Shown piece by piece: positions 6,245-12,409 of a DNA stretch of 13,647 nt; the stretch's first letter is position 1, and each line of letters starts with the position of its first letter. Below the pieces are notes generated by a model that was not told where the DNA came from, searched no databases, and saw only the letters and a list, made by a program, of their open reading frames with translations. Location: positions 1 through 13,647 of the forward strand of contig JAJXXB010000204.1 in the NCBI GenBank assembly GCA_021781315.1, written 5' to 3'. The position numbers were made by a program, and so were the translations under genes. The stretch comes from Actinomycetes bacterium (lineage in GTDB: Bacteria > Actinomycetota > Acidimicrobiia > Acidimicrobiales > RAAP-2).

Positions 6245-7135
6245 CTAGCGAGCCGCCTCGGAATGTCGTTGGCTTCTGGCGACCACGACGCGGCTCACCA
6301 CGAGGAGGCTGAGGACCATGACGAGCAGGATCAGCGACGCGTCGTAGGAGATGTAGTGCAGCGAGGCCAGGGGCTGGTTCCAGTCGGTCCACACGTAATA
6401 GGTCAAGTAGCCGATGGGATGGTGCACCAGGTGCCAGTTGGGCAGCTCGTTGGTCACGCCGGCGGTGTAGAGCAGCGGCGCGGTCTCGCCCACGGTGATC
6501 GACTCGGCGATGAGAAGACCGGTCACGATGCCCGGAAGGGCCGTGCGCAGGACAACCTTGCGCAGTCCGTAGCCCGTGCGCATTCCGAGCGCCTCGGCGC
6601 CCTCGCGGTACGACGTCGGTACCTGGCGCAGGGCCGTCTCGGTGGCCTTGGTGATGTAGGGAACCACCATCAGCGACAAGATGATGAGCGCCGCGAGCAG
6701 GGAGAATCCCCAGTGGAGTCCCACGACGAGCGCGACGTAGCCCACGTAGCCCAGCACGATCGACGGGAACCCGGCGAGCACATCGATTCCCGTGCGCAAG
6801 ATGGTGCCGCGCTCGCGTCCCTTGCGATTGACGCTCGTGAACTCCGAGAGGAATACGCCCGCCAGCACGCCGGTGGTGCCGGCGATGATCAAGACGCCGA
6901 CCATGATGACGAGGGTCCCCAAGATGGCGTTCTCCAGACCGCCGCCGTTGCCGCTGGGCACGTGGGTGAGGACGCCCCAACTCCAGTGCGGCACCGCCTT
7001 GACGACAACGCCGACGATCAGCCAGAGCGCCGGACCGAGGACGAAGACGAGCGCCACGAGCGTGAACACTCGAAAGACCACGGACTTGGCGCGGCGCCAC
7101 CACGTGCCGTGCGAGAGGGTCTCGGTCATTGACAT
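6245..7135 (-). CDS. pstA: Phosphate ABC transporter permease PstA
   Basis: The 296-residue integral membrane protein is the second channel subunit of the high-affinity phosphate importer. Hydrophobic segments are visible at about 22-45, 68-95, 118-140, 148-165, 200-220 and 266-287. The cytoplasmic EAA loop that docks on the ATPase is [19 protein letters not shown] at about 178-196. '[17 protein letters not shown]' and '[16 protein letters not shown]' are characteristic of PstA. Its ATG at 7135 shares one base with the TGA of pstC (TGATG), indicating coupled translation and equal stoichiometry. A second ATG two codons later is possible. The frame remains open far upstream through pstC, but this is a shadow and the overlap start is much more plausible. 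The amidase gene follows after 36 bases; there is no phoU in the window. Confidence 0.95.
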   Translation of the reverse strand: MSMTETLSHGTWWRRAKSVVFRVFTLVALVFVLGPALWLIVGVVVKAVPHWSWGVLTHVPSGNGGGLENAILGTLVIMVGVLIIAGTTGVLAGVFLSEFTSVNRKGRERGTILRTGIDVLAGFPSIVLGYVGYVALVVGLHWGFSLLAALIILSLMVVPYITKATETALRQVPTSYREGAEALGMRTGYGLRKVVLRTALPGIVTGLLIAESITVGETAPLLYTAGVTNELPNWHLVHHPIGYLTYYVWTDWNQPLASLHYISYDASLILLVMVLSLLVVSRVVVARSQRHSEAAR

Positions 7136-8220
7136 CAGCCCCTCCCCACCGGCGCCATCAACTTGCCCGTGTGACGAACGATGGTGCGCGCCGCCAGGTT
7201 CACGCCGATGGAGATGAGCGCCAACAGGAGCCCGGCCTCGGCCAGGTTCGAGAGGGCGAAGCCCGTCCCGTCGGTCAGTGACGAGTCGAGTTGGCTCACG
7301 ATCGTCGCGGCGATGGTCGTCATGGTGCCGTAGATGTTCGGCGCCACCGTTCCCAGCACCGAACCCGACACCATCGCGATCGCGATCGTTTCGCCGATGG
7401 CTCGGCCCAGGCCGAGCATCGTGGCGCCCACGATGCCCGAGCGCACCCAGGGCAGCGTGATCCGGCGCGCGACCTCGGCGTCGGTGAAACCGAGAGCTTC
7501 GGCGCCCTCCTTCGGCAACACGGGTACCTGCAAGAAGAGGTCGCGCGTCGTCGACGCGATGATCGGGACGATCATGAAGCTCAGCACCAGGCCCGACGTC
7601 AGCAGTCCCTCGCCGTAGCCGACGGGGCCACGAAAGTAGCGCAGCACCGGCACGTTCGGAATGTGATTGGCGAAGAGCGGGTACACGTGCTGGGCGAGGA
7701 ACGGCCCGAGCACCAGCACGCCCCACAGCCCGATCACCACGCTGGGAATGCCGGCCAGGATCTCGACGAAGAAGCCGAGGGGCTGGGCGATCCACTTGGG
7801 CAGGCGTTCGGTGAGGGCGAAGGCGGTGCCGACGGAGACCGGCACCGCGATGACGATCGCGATGAGGGAGGACTCGAGGGTGCCAGCGATCAGGGGCCAC
7901 GCGCCGTAGATGGCGCCCTGGGGATGCGCGACACCGTGGGTGTGCTGCACGGCCCCGTAGAAATTGCCCACCTGCCAGGCCGAGCTGGTCAGATACCCGG
8001 GCCCGTTCACCTTGATCGCGGGCCACGCCTTCACGGCCAGGATGATGACGACGAAGACGAGTCCGAGCAGGGGCACGGTGACGGCCACGCGCGTCGCGAC
8101 GTGCCACAGACGGTCTTCGACGTGCACGAACGCCGAGATCCGGCGGGGCCTACGGCCCCGCCGGATCGTCGACGCTACGGGTGACGACGACTCGAGGGAT
8201 GTCGGGGTATCGTCACTCAT
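7135..8220 (-). CDS. pstC: Phosphate ABC transporter permease PstC
   Basis: The first channel subunit of the phosphate importer has 361 residues as called. A polar, arginine-rich N-terminus (1-40) precedes about six membrane segments (near 44-64, 113-136, 148-172, 207-224, 264-283 and 332-350). The EAA loop is [19 protein letters not shown] (238-256). '[18 protein letters not shown]' and '[17 protein letters not shown]' are typical PstC sequences. The ATG at 8220 is seven bases after the pstS stop but has only a weak AAGGG site 11 bases upstream. A GTG at 8127 (residue 32) would also give a complete permease. The 31-base perfect hairpin at 8137-8167 lies between the two starts, so the choice decides whether the hairpin is coding or intergenic. 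I keep 8220 because it gives the tightest operon spacing. Confidence 0.93.
   Translation of the reverse strand: MSDDTPTSLESSSPVASTIRRGRRPRRISAFVHVEDRLWHVATRVAVTVPLLGLVFVVIILAVKAWPAIKVNGPGYLTSSAWQVGNFYGAVQHTHGVAHPQGAIYGAWPLIAGTLESSLIAIVIAVPVSVGTAFALTERLPKWIAQPLGFFVEILAGIPSVVIGLWGVLVLGPFLAQHVYPLFANHIPNVPVLRYFRGPVGYGEGLLTSGLVLSFMIVPIIASTTRDLFLQVPVLPKEGAEALGFTDAEVARRITLPWVRSGIVGATMLGLGRAIGETIAIAMVSGSVLGTVAPNIYGTMTTIAATIVSQLDSSLTDGTGFALSNLAEAGLLLALISIGVNLAARTIVRHTGKLMAPVGRG
8137..8167 (-). repeat. Perfect 14-bp inverted repeat (hairpin) in the 5' part of pstC
   Basis: The arms are GATCCGGCGGGGCC (8137-8150) and its exact complement (8154-8167), with only three bases between. In RNA this gives a very stable GC-rich stem. 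It has no T-run after it on either strand, so it is not a standard intrinsic terminator. With the ATG at 8220 it encodes residues 18-28 ([10 protein letters not shown]). With the alternative GTG at 8127 it lies in the pstS-pstC gap. A stem here could stabilise the 3' end of the pstS message or reduce expression of pstCA relative to pstS. Confidence 0.85.
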
Positions 8221-8227
8221 TCACGTG

Positions 8228-9370
8228 CTAGCCCTTGATCGTCTTGATCAAGGCGTACGAGCCGTTGATGAAGGTGTTGGGCAGGCTGAGGAAGTTCACC
8301 TGGGACAGGAAGGACGGCTTCTGACCACCCGACGGGCTGATCGCCCACTCGAGCAGCGAGCGCGTCGCCGAGGCCATGGCGGCGCTGGGCTGGGTCTTGT
8401 TCACGATGGCGTACTCGTAGTTGATGATCGGGTAGCCGCCCTTGGTCTTGGCGTTGATCATCGAGACGGCGCCCTTGTTACGGAAGACCTTGTAGCCGGC
8501 CGCCTCGGTCGCCACACCCTTCGCGCTCCAGTTCAAGTACTGGCCGGCGCCGTTGAGCAGGGCCGCGGTCGTCAGGCCGCTGCCCAGGATGTTGCTCAGG
8601 TAGCTCACGCCGATGTACGCGATGCAGCCCTTGGTGGCGCCACAGCCCGTGACCATCCCGCCGTTGCCGTTCTCACCGAGGGACGAGGCGTTCTTGGGCC
8701 ACGTCACGGTCGTGCCGTATCCCACCGACTGGCCCCAGCCGCTCGGGTCCTGCTTGGCCAGGTACGACGTGAACAGGAACGTGTCACCACTGCCGTCGGA
8801 ACGGTACAGCGGCACGACCGGCAGGTCGGGCAGGGTCACGCCCGGGTTGATCGCGGCGATCTGCGAGTCGTTCCAGTTCGTGATCTGTCCCTCGTACATC
8901 GCGGCGATGATCTTGCCGTTGAGCTTGAGGTGCGCGTGCACGCCCGGGATGTTGTAGGCCACGACCTGCGAGGAGATCGCGACGGGGATGTTCATCAGGC
9001 CGGGCGTGGACGCCAGCTGGGTCGGCGAGAGGTACGCGTCCGAGGAGCCGATGTTGATCGTGCCGGCCGCGGCCTCCGAGATGCCCAGGCCTGAGCCGCC
9101 GGCACCCGTGGTCAAGCTGACCTGCTTGTACTTGCCCTGGTAGGCGGGCGCCCACAGGTTCCACAGCGGGTAGAGCAACGAGCTGCCCGCCTCGGTCAGA
9201 CTCGCGGCCTTGGGCGTCTCGACCTTGACGTTCACGGCGGTCGTCACGGGCTTCTTCTTGGCCTTGGTCGTGGCGGCCGACGAGGCCGACGCCAGACCGA
9301 CGAGGCTGACTGAACCCGCGAGGGCAACCATGGTTGCCACGCGGGCGCCTCTACGGAAATTGGTGATCAC
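8228..9370 (-). CDS. pstS: Phosphate-binding protein PstS
   Basis: The extracytoplasmic phosphate receptor has 380 residues. It contains the PstS core: AGSSLLYP (61-68), GAGGSGLGISE (about 89-99), GSSDAYLS (108-115) and the phosphate-clamp loop YRSDGSGDT (189-197) with Arg190 and Ser194. The start is decided by a perfect AGGAGG six bases before the GTG at 9370. A GTG ten codons further upstream has no such site. The N-terminus is a classical signal peptide: FRRGAR, a hydrophobic stretch at about 11-27 and an ASASSAA cleavage region near 29-33, then a lysine-rich linker. There is no lipobox cysteine, unlike most actinobacterial PstS lipoproteins. The only cysteines noted are in GCGATKGC in the mature domain. 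It has its own PHO-like promoter region, 105 bases after pstB, and is followed by pstC after seven bases. Confidence 0.95.
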   Translation of the reverse strand: MITNFRRGARVATMVALAGSVSLVGLASASSAATTKAKKKPVTTAVNVKVETPKAASLTEAGSSLLYPLWNLWAPAYQGKYKQVSLTTGAGGSGLGISEAAAGTINIGSSDAYLSPTQLASTPGLMNIPVAISSQVVAYNIPGVHAHLKLNGKIIAAMYEGQITNWNDSQIAAINPGVTLPDLPVVPLYRSDGSGDTFLFTSYLAKQDPSGWGQSVGYGTTVTWPKNASSLGENGNGGMVTGCGATKGCIAYIGVSYLSNILGSGLTTAALLNGAGQYLNWSAKGVATEAAGYKVFRNKGAVSMINAKTKGGYPIINYEYAIVNKTQPSAAMASATRSLLEWAISPSGGQKPSFLSQVNFLSLPNTFINGSYALIKTIKG

Positions 9371-9376
9371 TGATGT

Positions 9377-9382
9377 CCTCCT
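9377..9382 (-). promoter_or_regulatory. pstS: Ribosome binding site fixing the pstS start
   Basis: The minus strand reads AGGAGG, six bases from the GTG at 9370. It rules out the longer reading from the GTG at 9400, in which the site would be inside the coding region. Confidence 0.8.
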
Positions 9383-9397
9383 AGTTGTTGACGTGTC

Positions 9398-9441
9398 CAC
9401 GGTAAGCAGTCGAGGTAACGCAACCGTGAAGTCCAGGTGAG
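9398..9441 (-). promoter_or_regulatory. PHO-box-like 11-nt direct repeats and -10 upstream of pstS
   Basis: Reading the minus strand from 9441, three contiguous 11-mers start CTCACC, TTCACG and GTTACC. They are followed by a fourth 11-mer containing TTACCGTGG, whose TACCGT (9404-9399) could be the -10. Actinobacterial PhoP sites are 11-nt direct repeats with a GTTCACC-like core, which this resembles imperfectly. The same arrangement occurs upstream of pstB. It would give pstS its own phosphate-starvation promoter. Confidence 0.45.
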
Positions 9442-9445
9442 TGCG

Positions 9446-9461
9446 AACTGATTTCTCAGTT
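9446..9461 (-). repeat. Hairpin with GAAA tetraloop between pstB and pstS
   Basis: On the transcript strand this is AACTGA-GAAA-TCAGTT, a perfect 6-bp stem closed by a GNRA-type loop, 15 bases after the pstB stop. It has no following T-run, so it is not a standard terminator. It may protect the 3' end of a pstB message or mark a processing site upstream of the pstS promoter. Confidence 0.45.
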
Positions 9462-9475
9462 ATCTGTCGGCTGGG

Positions 9476-10312
9476 TCAGCCCATCAAACCTTGGACGTAA
9501 CGTTCGGTGTCGGTCTCGCGAGGACTTTGGAAGACTTGCGACGTCGCGCCGTGTTCTACCAACTGACCATTGAAGAAGAACATCGTCTGGTCCGAGATGC
9601 GCCGCGCTTGGCCGAGGTTGTGCGTGACGACGATCAACGTCAGCGCCGGCGTCATCGCGCGCAACATCTTCTCGACCGCCTCGGTCGAGATGGGATCGAG
9701 CGCGGACGTCGGCTCATCGAGCAAGAGCACCTCCGGACCCACCGCGAGAGCGCGGGCCAGGCACAGCAGCTGCTGCTGACCGCCCGAGAGTCGATAGGGC
9801 GAGTCGCCCAAACGGTCCTTCACGGCGTCCCAGAGGCCCACCTCGCTCAGGCGCATCTCCGCCACCACGTCCAACTGCTTGCCTCTCGCGATGCCGTGCG
9901 CCTTCACACCCGCCACGACGTTGTCGCGAATCGACATGGGGAAGGGGTTGGGGCGCTGGAAGAGCATGCCCACGCGCCGGCGAATGGTGAGCAGGTCCTG
10001 GTTGTCGCCCCAGATCGACTCGCCGTCGAGCAGAACATCGCCCTCGTGTCGGAAACCGGCCACGCGATCGTTCATGCGGTTGATTGTGCGCAGGAATGTC
10101 GATTTGCCCGAACCCGTCGGACCGATCAGCGCGGTAATGGTGCCGCGCTCGAAGTTCATGTTCACGCCCGAGAGAACGGTCTTGTCCCCGAACTTCAGGT
10201 TGAGACCCTTGGTCGCGATGACCTCGCGTGGACGATCGTGATCGGGGTCGAGGCGCGCCAATTCAGGATCGAGCTCGCCCGGCGCGACCTTAAACTTGCT
10301 GACCTCTTCCAT
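9476..10312 (-). CDS. pstB: Phosphate ABC transporter ATP-binding protein PstB
   Basis: The 278-residue ATPase energises phosphate import by PstC/PstA. Visible motifs are Walker A GPTGSGKST (64-72), Q-loop Gln119 in MLFQRPNPFP (a PstB hallmark), ABC signature LSGGQQQ (175-181), Walker B VLLLDEP (195-201) and H-loop His231 in VTHN. About 28 acidic residues precede the ABC core, a modest extension compared with minimal PstB. The ATG at 10312 has an AAGGA ribosome binding site four to five bases upstream. The gene is first in its cluster, an order (B-S-C-A) that differs from the common S-C-A-B. It has its own PHO-like repeats upstream and is separated from pstS by a gap with a hairpin and a second set of repeats. 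Confidence 0.96.
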   Translation of the reverse strand: MEEVSKFKVAPGELDPELARLDPDHDRPREVIATKGLNLKFGDKTVLSGVNMNFERGTITALIGPTGSGKSTFLRTINRMNDRVAGFRHEGDVLLDGESIWGDNQDLLTIRRRVGMLFQRPNPFPMSIRDNVVAGVKAHGIARGKQLDVVAEMRLSEVGLWDAVKDRLGDSPYRLSGGQQQLLCLARALAVGPEVLLLDEPTSALDPISTEAVEKMLRAMTPALTLIVVTHNLGQARRISDQTMFFFNGQLVEHGATSQVFQSPRETDTERYVQGLMG

Positions 10313-10339
10313 GGCGTTCCTTGCTCGCAGCGTCAGAGC

Positions 10340-10383
10340 CAGCGTAAGGAAGCCACATGAACGGTGGGTGACAACAAGGTGTC
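10340..10383 (-). promoter_or_regulatory. PHO-box-like 11-nt direct repeats and -10 upstream of pstB
   Basis: Reading the minus strand from 10383, three contiguous 11-mers start GACACC, GTCACC and TTCATG. They are followed by a fourth 11-mer with TTACGCTG, whose TACGCT (10346-10341) may be the -10. The fourth 11-mer agrees at eight of eleven positions with the matching unit upstream of pstS. The third unit fits the PhoP-type core GTTCA well when read one base earlier (CGTTCATG). A response regulator of the PhoP/PhoB type is the likely ligand; none is encoded in this window. Confidence 0.5.
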
Positions 10384-10401
10384 ACGAGATTGATTTCTGC
10401 G

Positions 10402-10551
10402 CTAGTCACAGCAGCTATCGCGCCACCCGCAGCCGCGACAGCGATAGTGAGCGTGCTCGGCGGACAACTCCGTGCCGCACTGGGGACACTCGGCGAAGAC
10501 CGCCAGCGGATTGTGGCACTCGCGGGCGGGGGTCTCGGTGGCGTCGCGCAT
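10402..10551 (-). CDS. Zinc-ribbon microprotein (49 aa)
   Basis: A short minus-strand reading frame from the ATG at 10551 to the TAG at 10402 encodes 49 residues with seven cysteines. A first pair CPQCG (Cys22, Cys25) and a second pair CRGCG (Cys38, Cys41) are 12 residues apart, the geometry of a treble- or ribbon-type zinc (or rubredoxin-like) site. The ending WRDSCC adds Cys47 and Cys48, and His13, His33 and His35 are also near. The spacing and the CxxCG knuckles are far from what chance gives in a shadow frame. A TGA nine codons before the ATG leaves only this start. There is no Shine-Dalgarno sequence at normal spacing, but a well-formed promoter sits at leaderless distance. It lies between pfkA (divergent) and pstB (same strand). 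I do not know its function; small zinc ribbons often bind nucleic acid or partner proteins. Confidence 0.75.
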   Translation of the reverse strand: MRDATETPARECHNPLAVFAECPQCGTELSAEHAHYRCRGCGWRDSCCD

Positions 10552-10557
10552 CTTCCC

Positions 10558-10586
10558 AGTATCGACGACGTGTCCTCACCTCGCAA
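10558..10586 (-). promoter_or_regulatory. Leaderless promoter of the zinc-ribbon microprotein
   Basis: On the minus strand TTGCGA (10586-10581) and GATACT (10563-10558) are separated by exactly 17 nt, each with four of six consensus matches. The last T of the -10 box is at -7 relative to the A of the ATG at 10551, so transcription should begin at the start codon. Confidence 0.55.
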
Positions 10587-10608
10587 CGACCCCTGGGTGA
10601 ACCTGTTC

Positions 10609-10614
10609 TAGGGT
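10609..10614 (+). promoter_or_regulatory. Possible -10 element of pfkA
   Basis: TAGGGT in an AT-richer patch (10607-10620) lies 26 bases before the pfkA ATG, giving a leader of about 20 nt that contains the GAGGTG ribosome binding site. The -35 region is poor. It is back to back with the zinc-ribbon promoter. Confidence 0.3.
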
Positions 10615-10640
10615 AAAAGTACCGAGAAACACGAGGTGTC

Positions 10641-11672
10641 ATGCGTATTGGGGTTCTAACCGCCGGTGGCGACGCGCCCGGGCTCAACGCCGCGATTCGG
10701 GCCATCGGCCAGATGGCCTTTCGCGATGGACACCAGTTGATCGGCATCGCCAACGGCTGGCAGGGCCTCGCCACGCAGTTCGTCGAGCGTGAACTCACCT
10801 CGTCGGAACTCAACGGCATCGTCGGCGTCGGCGGAACCATCCTGGGCACCGCGCGCTACGACCTCGACAATCCCCCGGGCGGGCGCGAGCGCGTGCTGGC
10901 CACCATCGCCGACAACCTCGACGCCCTGGTGGCCATCGGCGGCGACGGCACCCAGCGAATCTCCCACTGGCTGGCCGAGCGCGGCGCACCGGTGGTCGGC
11001 GTGCCCAAGACCCTGGACAACGACCTCATCGGCACCGACTACTGCATCGGCTTTGACACCGCGATCTCACTGGTCGCCGAGTCGCTCGACCGGCTCTACA
11101 CCACGGCCGCCTCGCATCACCGCGTCATGGTGGTCGAGACCATGGGACGCACCACGGGGTGGGTCGCCGCGATGGGCGGCCTCGCCGGCGGCGCCGACCT
11201 GATCGTGATCCCCGAGTTCCCCTACACGATGGACGAGATCATCGCCCACCTGGTCGCGCGCCGGGCCCGCGGGTACGCGTTCTCCATCGTCGTGGTCGCC
11301 GAGGGCGTCAACCTCGAAACCCTCGGAGGGCGCGAGACCGGCGAGATCAGCGGCGAGGGCGTGCGCGGCGTGCGCCTGGCGACGCGCGGCGTCGGCCAGT
11401 TCCTCAGCTCGCGCATCGACGGCCACGGCGGATTCGAGGTCCGCACCACGGTCCTCGGGCACCTCCAGCGCGGCGGCAGCCCGACGGCCTACGACCGGAT
11501 CTGGGCGACGCGGGTGGGCGCGGCCGCCTACGACGCAGTCGCCTCGTCGCGCTTCGGCACGATTCCCGTCGTGCGCGGGGGCGACATCGAGCTCGTCGAT
11601 CTCTCCGAGGTGGCCCACGGCCAGCGGCGCGTTCCCCGCCAGCTCTACGACCTCTGCGCGGCCTTCTTCTAG
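10641..11672 (+). CDS. pfkA: 6-phosphofructokinase (PfkA family, probably ATP-dependent)
   Basis: The 343-residue glycolytic enzyme phosphorylates fructose 6-phosphate to fructose 1,6-bisphosphate. The nucleotide loop LTAGGDAPGLNAAIR (6-20), GGDGT (100-104), the catalytic PKTLDND (122-128, base Asp126) and the substrate loop ETMGRTTGW (166-174) are all present, as is GHLQRGGSPTAYDR near 273-286. In this family the residue after GGD separates donors: glycine allows ATP while aspartate goes with pyrophosphate. Here it is Gly103. Lys123 in PKT is the residue often found in pyrophosphate enzymes but also in actinobacterial and trypanosomal ATP enzymes. ATP is therefore favoured but not proven. 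The ATG at 10641 follows a GAGGTG site and gives the canonical MRIGVLT start. It is convergent with tdk, with a 69-bp gap lacking a clear terminator. Confidence 0.94.
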   Translation: MRIGVLTAGGDAPGLNAAIRAIGQMAFRDGHQLIGIANGWQGLATQFVERELTSSELNGIVGVGGTILGTARYDLDNPPGGRERVLATIADNLDALVAIGGDGTQRISHWLAERGAPVVGVPKTLDNDLIGTDYCIGFDTAISLVAESLDRLYTTAASHHRVMVVETMGRTTGWVAAMGGLAGGADLIVIPEFPYTMDEIIAHLVARRARGYAFSIVVVAEGVNLETLGGRETGEISGEGVRGVRLATRGVGQFLSSRIDGHGGFEVRTTVLGHLQRGGSPTAYDRIWATRVGAAAYDAVASSRFGTIPVVRGGDIELVDLSEVAHGQRRVPRQLYDLCAAFF

Positions 11673-11741
11673 ATCACCCCGCCACGGCCTCGCGGCGTTC
11701 GTGCCAGCGCGACATCGGGTGTCCGTGACACAACGTCCCAG

Positions 11742-12329
11742 TTAGGGGCCTAGTTGACCGACTCGATAGTGCGTGCGACAGAGCACCTGGTAGTGGACTG
11801 CCCCGTCGGACACATCGCCGAAGAAGAACTGGTCGCCCTCGCGCGCGACCACGCCGTTCACCACGCGGGCGTTGCACCTGCCGCGCTTGCCGCACCAGCA
11901 CGACGAGGTGAGAGGCAGTTCGTGGGCCGAGTCGGCGATCGCGAAGAGTCGGGCCGAGCCCGGAAAGATATTGAGCAGGAAGTCCGCCGACAGTCCGAAC
12001 GCGTGCACGTCGACGTCGTCGTCGTCGACGAGCCGCGCGAGCGCGTCGACCTGCTCGACGCTGGCGAACTGGACCTCGTCGATCACGAGGACCCGAATCT
12101 GGGCGTCGCGCAGGCGCGCGACGTGCGGGCCGAGGTCCTCGCCGGGGGCGATCGCCTCCGCGCTCGCCTCGATGCCGATCCGACTCGTGACCATGCCGTC
12201 GCTCGAGCGATCCCCGAACGTCCACAGCGCCACGTCACGACGACCTTCGCTCAGCTGCCAGCACAACTGCAGGGCCAAGGTTGATTTCCCCGCCGCCATG
12301 GTCCCGTAGGTAAATGTCAGTTCCGCCAT
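11742..12329 (-). CDS. tdk: Thymidine kinase, type II (TK1-like)
   Basis: The 195-residue salvage enzyme makes dTMP from thymidine and ATP. The P-loop GTMAAGKST (9-17) opens the protein as usual for this family. VLVIDEVQF (80-88) holds the Walker B Asp84 and the general base Glu85. The structural zinc site is formed by the cysteine cluster SCWCGKRGRC (143-152) and CRTH (Cys184, His187). The lasso-loop region follows the first zinc cysteines, with the usual NARVVNG. The length is normal for bacterial TK1-like kinases. The ATG at 12329 has GAGGA just upstream and a possible TATCGT -10 about 20 nt before it. It diverges from the TrmO-like gene across 80 bp and converges with pfkA. Nothing is unusual except the slightly different spacing in the first cysteine pair (CxC with a third Cys six residues on). 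Confidence 0.94.
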   Translation of the reverse strand: MAELTFTYGTMAAGKSTLALQLCWQLSEGRRDVALWTFGDRSSDGMVTSRIGIEASAEAIAPGEDLGPHVARLRDAQIRVLVIDEVQFASVEQVDALARLVDDDDVDVHAFGLSADFLLNIFPGSARLFAIADSAHELPLTSSCWCGKRGRCNARVVNGVVAREGDQFFFGDVSDGAVHYQVLCRTHYRVGQLGP

Positions 12330-12397
12330 GGGTCCTCGCTCACGAACGCCTCACGATAGCGCTGCGCGGGTCCCGTGGGCCACGCCAGGCGCCTGAT

Positions 12398-12403
12398 TAG
12401 AGT
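12398..12403 (+). promoter_or_regulatory. -10 element of the TrmO-like gene (leaderless)
   Basis: TAGAGT ends seven bases before the A of the ATG at 12410. No Shine-Dalgarno sequence is present between it and the start, so a leaderless mRNA is the simplest reading. The -35 region is not recognisable. Confidence 0.4.
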
Positions 12404-12409
12404 GAGCCC

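Noticed and set aside
6122..7132. Plus-strand open frame of 336 codons opposite the amidase 5' end and pstA, and a similar one at 7291-8184 opposite pstC
   Set aside because: Both mirror hydrophobic permease codons as His/Asp/Arg-rich sequence, with no recognisable domain. The minus-strand genes are unambiguous.
6245..8107. Minus-strand open frame of 620 codons ending with the PstA sequence
   Set aside because: Its first half is an out-of-frame reading of pstC. PstA starts at the ATG at 7135, overlapping the pstC stop.
10390..10611. Plus-strand 73-codon open frame upstream of pfkA
   Set aside because: It is the antisense of the zinc-ribbon gene, has no ribosome binding site or motif, and ends inside the pfkA promoter region.
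10641..11672. Pyrophosphate-dependent phosphofructokinase
   Set aside because: The Lys in PKT is compatible, but the residue after GGD is Gly rather than Asp, which favours ATP as donor.
11719..11731. GTGTC-cgt-GACAC between pfkA and tdk as a bidirectional terminator
   Set aside because: Only a 5-bp stem with a 3-nt loop and no T-run; the 69-bp gap shows no better candidate.
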